9,542 nt of DNA from Parvularculaceae bacterium UBA4496 (GCA_002388885.1 DGNI01000022.1:14043-23584), one strand, 5' to 3'. Shown: positions 1-5,585, numbered from the stretch's first letter. The notes: generated by a model from the letters alone, not told the origin. Numbers and translations are program-made.

Positions 1-391
1 CGTTTGTTGCGCCCCGGCACGCCTGCGTCGCTATACAGCGCATATGCGTAACGCCGCGCCGTTCGATTTTATCAGCACAATGTTTTAGAGCGTCTATCGT
101 TCGGACCATAGCGGCTTCGGACAAAAGGCCAGTTTGCGAAAGCCCTTCACCAAGCCGGACAATCTGTGAAAACGCATCGATGATACGCAATTCGCGTCCG
201 CGCGGCGCGGCAATCAGCAATCGGCAATTATTGGTGCCGAGATCAAGAGCCGCAAATCGCGGCGCAGCACGCTGCCGGCCGCTAGCGCGTTTTGTTCCTT
301 TTGTTCTTGATTGATTGGGTTTGTGCTTTTTATCGTGGCTCGCGGCATTGTCGTCTCCGCCTGCGCCTTCCCCGCGCCTGGTCCTTGTCAT
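1..391 (-). CDS. Ppx/GppA family phosphatase, N-terminal part (cut by window edge)
   Basis: Members of this family are actin-fold phosphohydrolases that degrade polyphosphate (Ppx) or convert pppGpp to ppGpp (GppA). About 130 residues are visible, running off base 1. A basic, low-complexity leader of about 45 residues precedes the family signature ALDLGTNNCRLLIA (residues 48-61), which is the first phosphate-binding loop. The motif ATQACRGATN (121-130) matches the family's conserved T-x-x-x-R-x-x-x-N stretch. The start at 391 is chosen because an in-frame TGA lies directly before the ATG and a GAGGA ribosome site sits about 9 bases upstream. The extended N-terminus is unusual compared with E. 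coli Ppx but seems common in alphaproteobacteria. It follows the psp operon on the same strand after about 90 bases and may have its own promoter. Ppx and GppA cannot be told apart from this fragment. Confidence 0.85.
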   Translation of the reverse strand, partial: MTRTRRGEGAGGDDNAASHDKKHKPNQSRTKGTKRASGRQRAAPRFAALDLGTNNCRLLIAAPRGRELRIIDAFSQIVRLGEGLSQTGLLSEAAMVRTIDALKHCADKIERRGVTHMRCIATQACRGATN

Positions 392-438
392 TCATTTGCG
401 TCCTCGCTGGAGCCGCTCGCGCAGCCCGTGAATGACTT

Positions 439-466
439 ACATTAACAGCGCATGACAGTGAGGCAA
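439..466 (-). promoter_or_regulatory. Candidate sigma-70 type promoter for the Ppx/GppA gene
   Basis: On the minus strand TTGCCT (466-461) is followed after 16 bases by TAATGT (444-439). Transcription would start near 432, about 40 bases before the ATG at 391. This is a pattern match only. Confidence 0.3.
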
Positions 467-480
467 GCGTGACGAACGCC

Positions 481-645
481 TTAAAGGATGGTGAACAAGC
501 AGATTGGCGAGGGATCGGTTCTGCAGCTTGCGACATCACGCGAAACTTCAGGCTCAAAGCCCAAAAATATCGCGAGCGTCCCAAATGCTACGACAGCCAG
601 TGCAATCAGCAATATCGCTTTCGCCATCATGATGATGAACGTCAT
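481..645 (-). CDS. Small single-pass membrane protein, last ORF of the psp cluster (54 aa)
   Basis: This short ORF has a strong AAGGAG ribosome site (658-653) seven bases before its ATG. The product has a hydrophobic segment at about residues 8-30, rich in Ala, Leu, Ile and Phe. A short polar tail follows, with two cysteines (C41, C49) and a hydrophobic end ICLFTIL. It begins 75 bases after pspC on the same strand, so it is probably part of the psp transcript. Its position resembles that of the small PspD or PspG membrane proteins in enterobacteria, but I see no sequence likeness to either. Its function is unknown. ATGs at codons 6 and 7 are alternative starts, but the ribosome site favours the first. 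The ribosome site, transmembrane segment and operon position make it likely to be real. Confidence 0.6.
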   Translation of the reverse strand: MTFIIMMAKAILLIALAVVAFGTLAIFLGFEPEVSRDVASCRTDPSPICLFTIL

Positions 646-658
646 CGTCTCTCTCCTT

Positions 659-678
659 CGCGCGCCAGCCTGCGCGCG
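659..678. repeat. GC hairpin between pspC and the small membrane ORF
   Basis: CGCGCGC (659-665) and GCGCGCG (672-678) form a perfect 7-bp inverted repeat with a 6-base loop. It sits just upstream of the AAGGAG ribosome site of the 54-residue ORF. It has no T-tract, so it is more likely an mRNA stability or attenuating structure than a full terminator. Confidence 0.4.
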
Positions 679-720
679 TTCCCCTTTTCTTTCCTCAACC
701 CGCGTCTTCTTATTATTGCG

Positions 721-1194
721 CTAAGCGCCCCTCTCAAGGTCACGAAACGCTTTTCTTAATCCGTATTCTTCGGAGGTCACGGCCTGCTCAAGGTCAGCGA
801 TGCGCGTGTCCAACGCCCGGAAGCGATGCTTTAATTCTGAAAAAGTCGCCTTGGGTCGCGTCGAAAATGTCCTCCAGAACCGTTCGGACTCCGGATCCGG
901 CTTTGCATAACTTTCACGGGCATTGTCGGCTTTGATGAAAATGGCAGCAGCAAGATACAGCAACGCCGGGACCGGAAAAAAGAACACGGTGAACAACACC
1001 GACAGAATGCGAACCCATTTCAGATTCCAGCCGAAGTAACCTGAAACGCCGGCGCACACGCCTGCGATAACGCCTCGTTGCGTATCACGCCGCAACCGAT
1101 GAAAATTCGGCCCAGGCCCCGGCTGGCCTGCGCGATAGGCATAGCTGTCGCGTTCACGCCAGTGGTGATGGTGATGGTGATGACGCTCAGGCAT
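721..1194 (-). CDS. pspC: Phage shock protein C, inner-membrane PspC-domain protein
   Basis: PspC is the membrane partner of PspB. In enterobacteria the pair senses envelope damage and draws PspA to the membrane. The product is 157 residues from the ATG at 1194. After a polar N-terminus containing seven consecutive histidines (residues 5-11) comes the PspC domain, with the RGVIAGVCAGVSGYFGW signature and then a hydrophobic hairpin (RILSVLFTVFFFPVPALLYLAAAIF). The C-terminal 50 residues are charged and look like a coiled coil (SELKHRFRALDTRIADLEQAV). I chose 1194 over the upstream ATG at 1260 because 1260 lies well inside pspB. The chosen start overlaps the pspB stop by 8 bases, which suggests translational coupling, and GGAG lies about 9 bases upstream. 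Confidence 0.92.
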   Translation of the reverse strand: MPERHHHHHHHWRERDSYAYRAGQPGPGPNFHRLRRDTQRGVIAGVCAGVSGYFGWNLKWVRILSVLFTVFFFPVPALLYLAAAIFIKADNARESYAKPDPESERFWRTFSTRPKATFSELKHRFRALDTRIADLEQAVTSEEYGLRKAFRDLERGA

Positions 1195-1432
1195 GGGGCC
1201 GCTCCGGATAGTCGCGGCGCCAGTCCGGCGCTTCCTTGTCCAGGATCGTCTCCAGCGCATCGACGCGTCGTTCCAGACGCTGCGCTGTCTTCCAGAGGTC
1301 GTCCACGAGACGTTCGTCGTCTGCAGAAATTGATTTTGTTTTTCGCAGCTCTGTCTGGTAGTGCAGAAACACTGCAGGACAGGCTACGAAAATGATCGCA
1401 ACGATAACAATAACTGCGCCGAATTCTTCCAT
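1187..1432 (-). CDS. pspB: Phage shock protein B, small membrane regulator
   Basis: The product is 81 residues, close to the usual PspB length of about 75. An N-terminal transmembrane helix (about residues 4-23) is followed by a cytoplasmic amphipathic helix with the family pattern LWKTAQRLERRVDALETILD (46-65) and the ending APDWR. In enterobacteria PspB works with PspC to relay envelope stress to PspA. GAGGG lies about 8 bases before the ATG. The gene begins 21 bases after the pspA stop and its end overlaps pspC by 8 bases, so pspA, pspB and pspC are clearly one operon. It is shorter and less conserved than PspA, but synteny makes the call firm. Confidence 0.93.
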   Translation of the reverse strand: MEEFGAVIVIVAIIFVACPAVFLHYQTELRKTKSISADDERLVDDLWKTAQRLERRVDALETILDKEAPDWRRDYPERPHA

Positions 1433-1453
1433 GGGTGCGCCCTCTCTCCCCTT

Positions 1454-2137
1454 TTAACCCTGCCCGCCGGTGGATGTGCGGTTTGCAACTCGTCTTTTCA
1501 AGTCTTCGAGCTCTGCATTGACCGCATCTTCGGATTCTAGCTCGGCAAATTCGTCTTCCAGCGTACGCGGACGGCCCAGCGCCCAGCTTTCCGCCTCGGC
1601 CTCAAGCTCATCAATGCGACGCTCGTAGCGGTCGAACCGCGCCAGGGCCTCTTCAATACGGCCGTCATTGACCTGACGGCTGACGCGAACGCTGTCCGAC
1701 GCTGCGTTGCGGCGGATTTCGAGCGAGCGCTGCTTTGCCCGCGCTTCCTTAAGCTTCGCCTGAAGGCGTTCCAGATCTTCATTGGTCTTGTTGACCGTTT
1801 CGTCGATGGCCTTGAGCTCCCGCTCAAGCAGGCCGATCATCTCTTCCGCCTTGCGCTTTGCGGCAACCGCGCCGCGGGCGAGTTCCTCACGGCCCTTGGC
1901 GATCGCAAGTTCCGCTTTCGATTCCCATTCTTTCCCGCGCCTGGCGAATTCATCCTTCTTGCGGGTGACTTCCTTGCGGTCCGCCAGCGCGCGGGCTGCA
2001 TTGGAGCGCACTTCCACCAGCGTATCTTCCATCTCCTGAATAATCAGGCGAACGACCTTCTCCGGGTCCTCGGCCTTATCCAGCATGGAATTGATGTTGG
2101 AATTGACGATGTCGCTCAGTCTCGAAAAAACGCCCAT
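1454..2137 (-). CDS. pspA: Phage shock protein A, PspA/IM30 (ESCRT-III-like) family
   Basis: PspA is a peripheral inner-membrane protein that binds stressed membranes, forms large assemblies and limits proton leakage. In enterobacteria it also binds and inhibits PspF. The product is 227 residues, against about 222 in E. coli. The N-terminal amphipathic helix MGVFSRLSDIVNSNINSMLD is followed by the conserved DPEKVVRLIIQEMEDTLVEVR segment. Long coiled coils then run to about residue 170, followed by an acidic region and a short Gly-rich tail. An in-frame ATG at 2320 would add 61 non-conserved residues and cross another small ORF, so I start at 2137. GGAG, overlapping the stop of that ORF, lies 7 bases upstream. 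If PspA still inhibits PspF here, it would be acting on a protein with a damaged activator domain. Confidence 0.97.
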   Translation of the reverse strand: MGVFSRLSDIVNSNINSMLDKAEDPEKVVRLIIQEMEDTLVEVRSNAARALADRKEVTRKKDEFARRGKEWESKAELAIAKGREELARGAVAAKRKAEEMIGLLERELKAIDETVNKTNEDLERLQAKLKEARAKQRSLEIRRNAASDSVRVSRQVNDGRIEEALARFDRYERRIDELEAEAESWALGRPRTLEDEFAELESEDAVNAELEDLKRRVANRTSTGGQG

Positions 2138-2148
2138 GTCGCGCACTC

Positions 2149-2274
2149 CTAAAATATGATGCCGCCGAGGATGAAACCGATGAAAAACGCGCCCCAGGCA
2201 AAGCCATGCCGGCCGCGGACAGCGCGGTCGAGGCGGTGTTCCCAGTAACGGTCGTCTGTTCGGTATCGGCTCAT
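2149..2274 (-). CDS. Small membrane ORF immediately upstream of pspA (41 aa)
   Basis: This ORF begins with ATG seven bases after a strong AAAAGGAG ribosome site and ends with TAG. The GGAG of pspA's ribosome site begins on the last base of that TAG, so the two genes look translationally coupled. The product has a basic, aromatic N-terminus (MSRYRTDDRYWEHRLDRAVR) and a C-terminal hydrophobic Gly-rich helix (about residues 25-41: FAWGAFFIGFILGGIIF). That suggests a tail-anchored or single-pass inner-membrane peptide. It is the first gene of the psp operon as read here. I do not recognise a named family. The ribosome site, coupling and transmembrane signature argue for a real gene. The alternative is that it only forms part of the pspA leader. 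Confidence 0.65.
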   Translation of the reverse strand: MSRYRTDDRYWEHRLDRAVRGRHGFAWGAFFIGFILGGIIF

Positions 2275-2330
2275 CGGGTTTCTCCTTTTCGGCGCGGGTT
2301 CTTCTGTTTTTGCCCGTCACCGATTCAGTA

Positions 2331-2343
2331 GGCGAAATTCGCC
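2331..2343. promoter_or_regulatory. Perfect palindrome in the psp leader, operator candidate or degenerate sigma-54 site
   Basis: GGCGAA-A-TTCGCC is a perfect inverted repeat lying 57 bases upstream of the first psp ORF. Read on the minus strand with one extra 5' G-run, it also has GG and GC separated by 10 bases, the spacing of a -24/-12 sigma-54 promoter. The surrounding bases match poorly (TCGC instead of TTGC, and no TGGCAC). It could be a repressor operator, a weak sigma-54 promoter, or an mRNA hairpin. Confidence 0.35.
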
Positions 2344-2409
2344 CCTGCTCCGAGAGGATTTTTTAACTATCTGATATTGTTGACTTTTTTCATATTGACG
2401 TAATTTGCG

Positions 2410-2418
2410 ATCATAACA
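2410..2418 (-). promoter_or_regulatory. Candidate extended -10 promoter of the psp operon
   Basis: On the minus strand TGT-TATGAT (2418-2410) fits the extended -10 pattern TGnTATAAT with one mismatch. No good -35 is visible. Transcription would start near 2403, giving a leader of about 130 bases that contains the 2331-2343 palindrome. The whole 2360-2475 stretch is strongly AT-rich and is the divergent control region of the psp operon and pspF. Confidence 0.3.
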
Positions 2419-2468
2419 TATGGGCCAATAATACCAGTATATTAGTATTTCTTACCTATTTTATATGG

Positions 2469-2474
2469 TATATT
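2469..2474 (+). promoter_or_regulatory. Candidate -10 box of pspF placed for a leaderless transcript
   Basis: TATATT lies 6 bases before the ATG at 2481, so a start site at the normal distance would fall on or next to the start codon. No Shine-Dalgarno sequence precedes that ATG, and no convincing -35 is seen. Confidence 0.35.
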
Positions 2475-2480
2475 TTGCCG

Positions 2481-3509
2481 ATGCCATCTTCCCAAAACCC
2501 GCCCGACCTTATCGGACAGTCCAAAATCTTCCTGGACGCGCTCGATCACGCTTCTCAAATCGCCATGATCGATAGGCCTATTTTCGTGGCTGGAGAGCGG
2601 GGCTCAGGAAAGAGCCTGCTGGCGATGCGCATTCACTTTCTCTCGACGCGATGGGAAGGCCCCCTTGTAAGGGTCAACTGTGCTGAAGTCCCCGATACCC
2701 GGCTTGACGCCGAACTTTTCGGACAGGAGGCGGGAGCAGGCCGGCGTCAAACCGGCAAGATTGAGCGCGCGCAAGGGGGAACCCTGTTTCTCGACGAAAT
2801 CGCTGGGGCGGCGCTCCACGTGCAGGAAAAACTCCTGCGGCTGGTTGAAACCGGCGAATATGAACGCCTCGGTGGGAACGAAACGCTGAAAGCCGACATA
2901 AGGATTATCACCGCCTCGGCTTACGACCTTCGCCAATGCGCATTTGAGGAAAGGTTTCACCGCGATTTGCTGGATCAAATTGCGCTTGATGTGGTCGCCC
3001 TCCCCCCGCTGCGGGAAAGAAAAGACGATATCCCGCTTTTAGCCGTGCATTTTGCAAGTCCTGCTGCGGCGGAGCTTGGCCTTAAATTCCCCGGCTTTAC
3101 CGCTGAAGCGGCCATCGCCCTCAATAATCATGACTGGCCAGGTAATGTCCGTGAGCTGAAGAATGTCATCGAGCGTGCCGTTTTCCGGTGGGGCGAAGGG
3201 GATGCAGACGGGCAAATCACTGAAATCACTATCGATCCGTTCGAAAGAGCATTAGGGCCCTTCATCGCCAGAAAACGCCCCCGCGCACCCAAAGAAGCGG
3301 CGCCGATGTCTCCAGGCGCCATATCCGCACTATCTTCCGGTTATCAGGAGGGCGCCGACCTTCGCGCTTATCTGGGCGAGCTTGAAAAAACCATCGTCGC
3401 GGAAACGCTTGCACGGAACGGGGATAATCAAAGACGCGCCGCGGAGGCGCTATGTCTTACTTATGATCAGATCCGCGGCATTATCAAAAAACACAGCCTG
3501 ACGGGCTAG
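2481..3509 (+). CDS. pspF: PspF-like AAA+ enhancer-binding protein with degenerate sigma-54 activator motifs
   Basis: PspF is the enhancer-binding activator of psp operons and lacks a receiver domain. This 342-residue product keeps Walker A (GERGSGKS, 38-45), the NCA switch Asn (N66), Walker B (LFLDEI, 102-107), PPLRER (175-180), WPGNVRELKN (219-228) and a Fis-type helix-turn-helix (about 316-338, RRAAEALCLTYDQIRGIIKKH). It aligns with E. coli PspF, without gaps over most of the AAA+ domain, by my memory of that sequence. Three key features are missing. GAFTGA is replaced by a shorter EAGAGRRQTGK stretch. The arginine fingers R162 and R168 become His160 and Gln166 (FHRDLLDQ). The sensor I Thr-Asn becomes Ser-Ala. 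The reading frame is intact. A TTG at 2475 is an alternative start. Its divergent position from pspA supports the symbol. DNA binding is probably kept, but classical sigma-54 remodelling is doubtful. Confidence 0.9.
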   Translation: MPSSQNPPDLIGQSKIFLDALDHASQIAMIDRPIFVAGERGSGKSLLAMRIHFLSTRWEGPLVRVNCAEVPDTRLDAELFGQEAGAGRRQTGKIERAQGGTLFLDEIAGAALHVQEKLLRLVETGEYERLGGNETLKADIRIITASAYDLRQCAFEERFHRDLLDQIALDVVALPPLRERKDDIPLLAVHFASPAAAELGLKFPGFTAEAAIALNNHDWPGNVRELKNVIERAVFRWGEGDADGQITEITIDPFERALGPFIARKRPRAPKEAAPMSPGAISALSSGYQEGADLRAYLGELEKTIVAETLARNGDNQRRAAEALCLTYDQIRGIIKKHSLTG

Positions 3510-3539
3510 ATAGTAACAGACCCCTATAACAACTATGGA

Positions 3540-3545
3540 TATAAT
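3540..3545 (+). promoter_or_regulatory. Consensus -10 box of the ATP-grasp gene
   Basis: A perfect TATAAT sits 8 bases before the ATG at 3554, in the 44-base gap after pspF. Its usual start site (3552-3553) would give an essentially leaderless mRNA, and no Shine-Dalgarno sequence is present. A -35 is not evident (ACAGAC at best). Confidence 0.45.
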
Positions 3546-3553
3546 AAAGCCGT

Positions 3554-4555
3554 ATGACTTTTATTCTTCCCAACATGGCGTTTGGCAAAGACGGAAATGT
3601 CGTTTTTCTGACTGCCCGCAAAGGAAGAACGACGTTAAACGGTCTGCGCGCTTCTGACAAAAGCGATGTTATCGGCGTCATCGACTACCCTCGCCTTGCT
3701 TTATGCGCTTTCTTTCGCGCGTCTGTCGTTGTCATCTGCGACTTAGAACGCATGACGCCTGACTATGAAAAGCGTCTGACGCAAATCTTTGCCCGCTGGA
3801 AAGAACAACCTCTATCGCCGCTAATATTAAACCGGCCGCCGCGCGTTCTCAGGCGCTTCGAACTTCTAAGAAAACTATATAAGGCCGGCGTCAACAAGAC
3901 AGACGTTCACCGTCTGGACGACCCTGATTCAATAGAGAAAACCGCGCTTCCCTGTTTTATTCGCGACGAGGCTGGACACCACCTAAATCCGGCGCCGCCG
4001 AGGCTGCTTCATACACGTGACGAACTAATAGAAGAGAAGTTGCGACTGCATGAAAACGGCGTTTCCGCTTTTGGCAAACTTGTGGTTGAAGTTGAAGATA
4101 CGCGCGATGACAAAGGTTACTATTGCAAATCGGCCTACTTCAGAGTTGCCGATTCATATATTCCCGCCCATCGCTTTTGGAACTCACACTGGTTTGTTAA
4201 GAATACAGAGCAAAGCTTATTAACGCGAAATCCGGAACTGATAGAGAAAGAACGCTCATTCATTCAATCCGACCCGCACGGCGCCGAAATTGCACGCATA
4301 TTCGATTTAGCCGGTATAGAATACGGCCGTATTGATTACGGTGTTCGCGCTGACGGGGGCATTCATGTTTTTGAGATCAATACCAACCCCAATCATCCCT
4401 ATTTGGATCGGGTTGGAGAAGAAAGAAAAGACATCCTGAAAGCAACTCAGCAAAAGGTCGTGACGGCCCTGAAACAGCTTGCCGAGGCGAACACTTGCGC
4501 ACGCCTTCAATGGCCCAGAGACGAGCTTATGCATCGGTTAAAAAGTCAGGTCTAG
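3554..4555 (+). CDS. Uncharacterised ATP-grasp domain protein
   Basis: ATP-grasp enzymes use ATP to activate a carboxylate as an acyl phosphate and join it to an amine or thiol. The product is 333 residues. The N-terminal 85 residues are a variable alpha/beta region. The stretch LNRPPRVLRRFELLRKLYKAG (92-112) resembles the pre-ATP-grasp region of related uncharacterised proteins. The C-terminal catalytic part is clear: YGRIDYGV (257-264), then HVFEINTNPNH (271-281), with E274 and N276 at the usual Mg-ATP ligand positions, as in D-Ala-D-Ala ligase relatives. No transmembrane segment or signal peptide is seen, so it is presumably cytoplasmic. Its codon use is visibly more AT-rich than that of the flanking genes, with many AAA, TTA, CTA and ATA codons, hinting at separate ancestry. 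The next gene follows after 12 bases and is probably co-transcribed. The substrate is unknown. No small precursor peptide was found next to it. Confidence 0.8.
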   Translation: MTFILPNMAFGKDGNVVFLTARKGRTTLNGLRASDKSDVIGVIDYPRLALCAFFRASVVVICDLERMTPDYEKRLTQIFARWKEQPLSPLILNRPPRVLRRFELLRKLYKAGVNKTDVHRLDDPDSIEKTALPCFIRDEAGHHLNPAPPRLLHTRDELIEEKLRLHENGVSAFGKLVVEVEDTRDDKGYYCKSAYFRVADSYIPAHRFWNSHWFVKNTEQSLLTRNPELIEKERSFIQSDPHGAEIARIFDLAGIEYGRIDYGVRADGGIHVFEINTNPNHPYLDRVGEERKDILKATQQKVVTALKQLAEANTCARLQWPRDELMHRLKSQV

Positions 4556-4567
4556 AAGCGTTCGTTC

Positions 4568-4990
4568 ATGCCCAATCAAAAAGCAGAAAATTCGGATGTG
4601 ATAGATTGGCTAGAGCAATGGGCGAAAGCGATACGAGACAGTGACCTCTCTGCAGGGAGAAAGCTGTTCTCAAAGAACGCTTCCGGCTTCGGCACCATCA
4701 CTAATTTAACGCGCGATCTCGATGACCTGATCGAACGTCAATGGACCGAAGTGTGGGAAAACACCAAAGACTTCGATTTTGATTGGTGCAATCTCAAAAT
4801 CCACCGGTCGCCTGATGGAATACTAACCGCGGTTCATGCTCTTTGGTCTTCCGTGAATATGGCGGGCAACTGCCGGGATGGACGGGCAACAATTATTCTG
4901 CTGCGAACTTCAGAACAGGAAAAGTGGCAATGCATACACACGCACTTCTCCCTTCGTCCGAACGGGGCCGATCCTGGTCAATTGAAATAG
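4568..4990 (+). CDS. SnoaL-like / NTF2-fold protein (DUF4440 type)
   Basis: The 140-residue product has the layout of a SnoaL_3/DUF4440 protein, a cone-shaped alpha+beta fold used by small enzymes and ligand-binding proteins. An N-terminal helix (VIDWLEQWAKAIRDSDLSAGRKLF, 11-34) is followed by a central Trp-rich region and a terminal strand with the family pattern W-x-x-x-HTHFSL (120-129). It starts 12 bases after the ATP-grasp stop and shares its AT-richer composition, so the two probably act together. No good Shine-Dalgarno sequence is visible, which fits translation coupled to the upstream gene. It is probably soluble and dimeric by family. Fold membership does not tell whether it is a catalyst or a binder. 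Confidence 0.7.
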   Translation: MPNQKAENSDVIDWLEQWAKAIRDSDLSAGRKLFSKNASGFGTITNLTRDLDDLIERQWTEVWENTKDFDFDWCNLKIHRSPDGILTAVHALWSSVNMAGNCRDGRATIILLRTSEQEKWQCIHTHFSLRPNGADPGQLK

Positions 4991-4995
4991 TGGCT

Positions 4996-5032
4996 GGCCG
5001 CTGCCGGCTTGGGTGGGTGTTCGGCAGCGGCC
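4996..5032. terminator. Hairpin between convergent genes, probable bidirectional terminator
   Basis: GGCCGCTGCCG (4996-5006) and CGGCAGCGGCC (5022-5032) form a perfect 11-bp stem around a 15-base loop. It lies 5 bases after the SnoaL-like gene's stop and 19 bases beyond the EF-hand gene's stop on the other strand. No T-tract follows on either side, so intrinsic termination would be weak. Its position is the main support. Confidence 0.5.
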
Positions 5033-5051
5033 GCCTTATGGCGCGTAGACT

Positions 5052-5585
5052 TTAGGCTTCGGGGCGCAAGTAAGCCTGTCTACGCGCAAAGATTGAAAGC
5101 TCTGCGCGCGTCAACGCGCCATTTGCATTAAGGTCTGACGATGCGAATATCGCGTTCTGCAGACCTACATATTCCCCCTGCTGCATTCTTCCGTCCTTGC
5201 CGGCGAAGGAATAAAACGTGTGCCGCGCAACGGCGTCGATGCGGGTCTGTTCGCTTGGCGAAAGTGCTCGCGGCGCGTTCACCGGAAGCGCAATGGTTTC
5301 GAGCATCGCCTCCTTTTCGACCGCGATAAATCCGTTGAGGTTGGCAAGCTCGGCCGTGACGATAGTGAGCGCGGCAAATTCATCCACATCAAGCGCGCCG
5401 TCTCGGTTCCGGTCGGCCCGTGCAAATGTGCGCTCGGCGTTGGCGACGGCTTCGGCGCCGGAAAGGCTTTTGAGCGCGCCATCGTCATAGGCGCCAGGCG
5501 TCGCGAAGCCGACAAATGAAGCCAGAGCAACGCCTGCTGCGGCAACTGCGCCGGTGATCGTACTCATGAAAATCGTTGTGGGCAT
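5052..5585 (-). CDS. Exported EF-hand calcium-binding protein
   Basis: The 177-residue product has a hydrophobic Ala/Gly-rich N-terminus (about 8-28), probably a signal peptide or anchor, so the domain is likely periplasmic. Two EF-hand loops are clear: DRNRDGALDVDE (58-69) and DLNANGALTRAE (151-162), both with Asp or Asn at positions 1, 3 and 5, Gly at 6 and Glu at 12. A third, shortened loop (about 128-138, AGKDGRMQQGE) is degenerate and may not bind metal. The start at 5585 is backed by GGGAGG five bases upstream; an internal ATG at codon 7 has no such site. It appears to be a single-gene unit, with no neighbour that tells its role. Calcium binding is inferred from the loops; the function is unknown. 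Confidence 0.82.
   Translation of the reverse strand: MPTTIFMSTITGAVAAAGVALASFVGFATPGAYDDGALKSLSGAEAVANAERTFARADRNRDGALDVDEFAALTIVTAELANLNGFIAVEKEAMLETIALPVNAPRALSPSEQTRIDAVARHTFYSFAGKDGRMQQGEYVGLQNAIFASSDLNANGALTRAELSIFARRQAYLRPEA

Noticed and set aside
330..584. 84-residue minus-strand ORF spanning the gap before the Ppx/GppA gene
   Set aside because: It overlaps both the 54-residue ORF and the Ppx/GppA start in another frame, and its end is an Arg-rich run typical of a wrong frame.
469..759. Plus-strand ORFs of 96 and 78 residues opposite the pspC end and small membrane ORF
   Set aside because: There is no ribosome site and the composition is arginine- and serine-rich. The minus-strand ORF here has a ribosome site and a transmembrane segment.
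1153..1194. His tract of PspC as a vector-derived affinity tag
   Set aside because: The tract is flanked by native coding sequence overlapping pspB, and no vector sequence is seen around it.
2138..2320. N-terminal extension of PspA to 2320
   Set aside because: The added residues are Pro/Arg-rich and unlike any PspA; they arise from reading the leader and the 41-residue ORF in the wrong frame.
2604..2978. 124-residue minus-strand ORF inside pspF
   Set aside because: It is antisense to a well-supported gene and has no ribosome site or family features.
2475..3509. pspF as a pseudogene
   Set aside because: The frame is intact, the length is normal, and the Walker motifs and helix-turn-helix are preserved. 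It is better described as a diverged regulator.
3554..4990. Graspetide or other RiPP gene cluster
   Set aside because: No short precursor ORF with a leader and acidic or hydroxyl-rich core was found beside the ATP-grasp gene, and no transporter or protease accompanies it.
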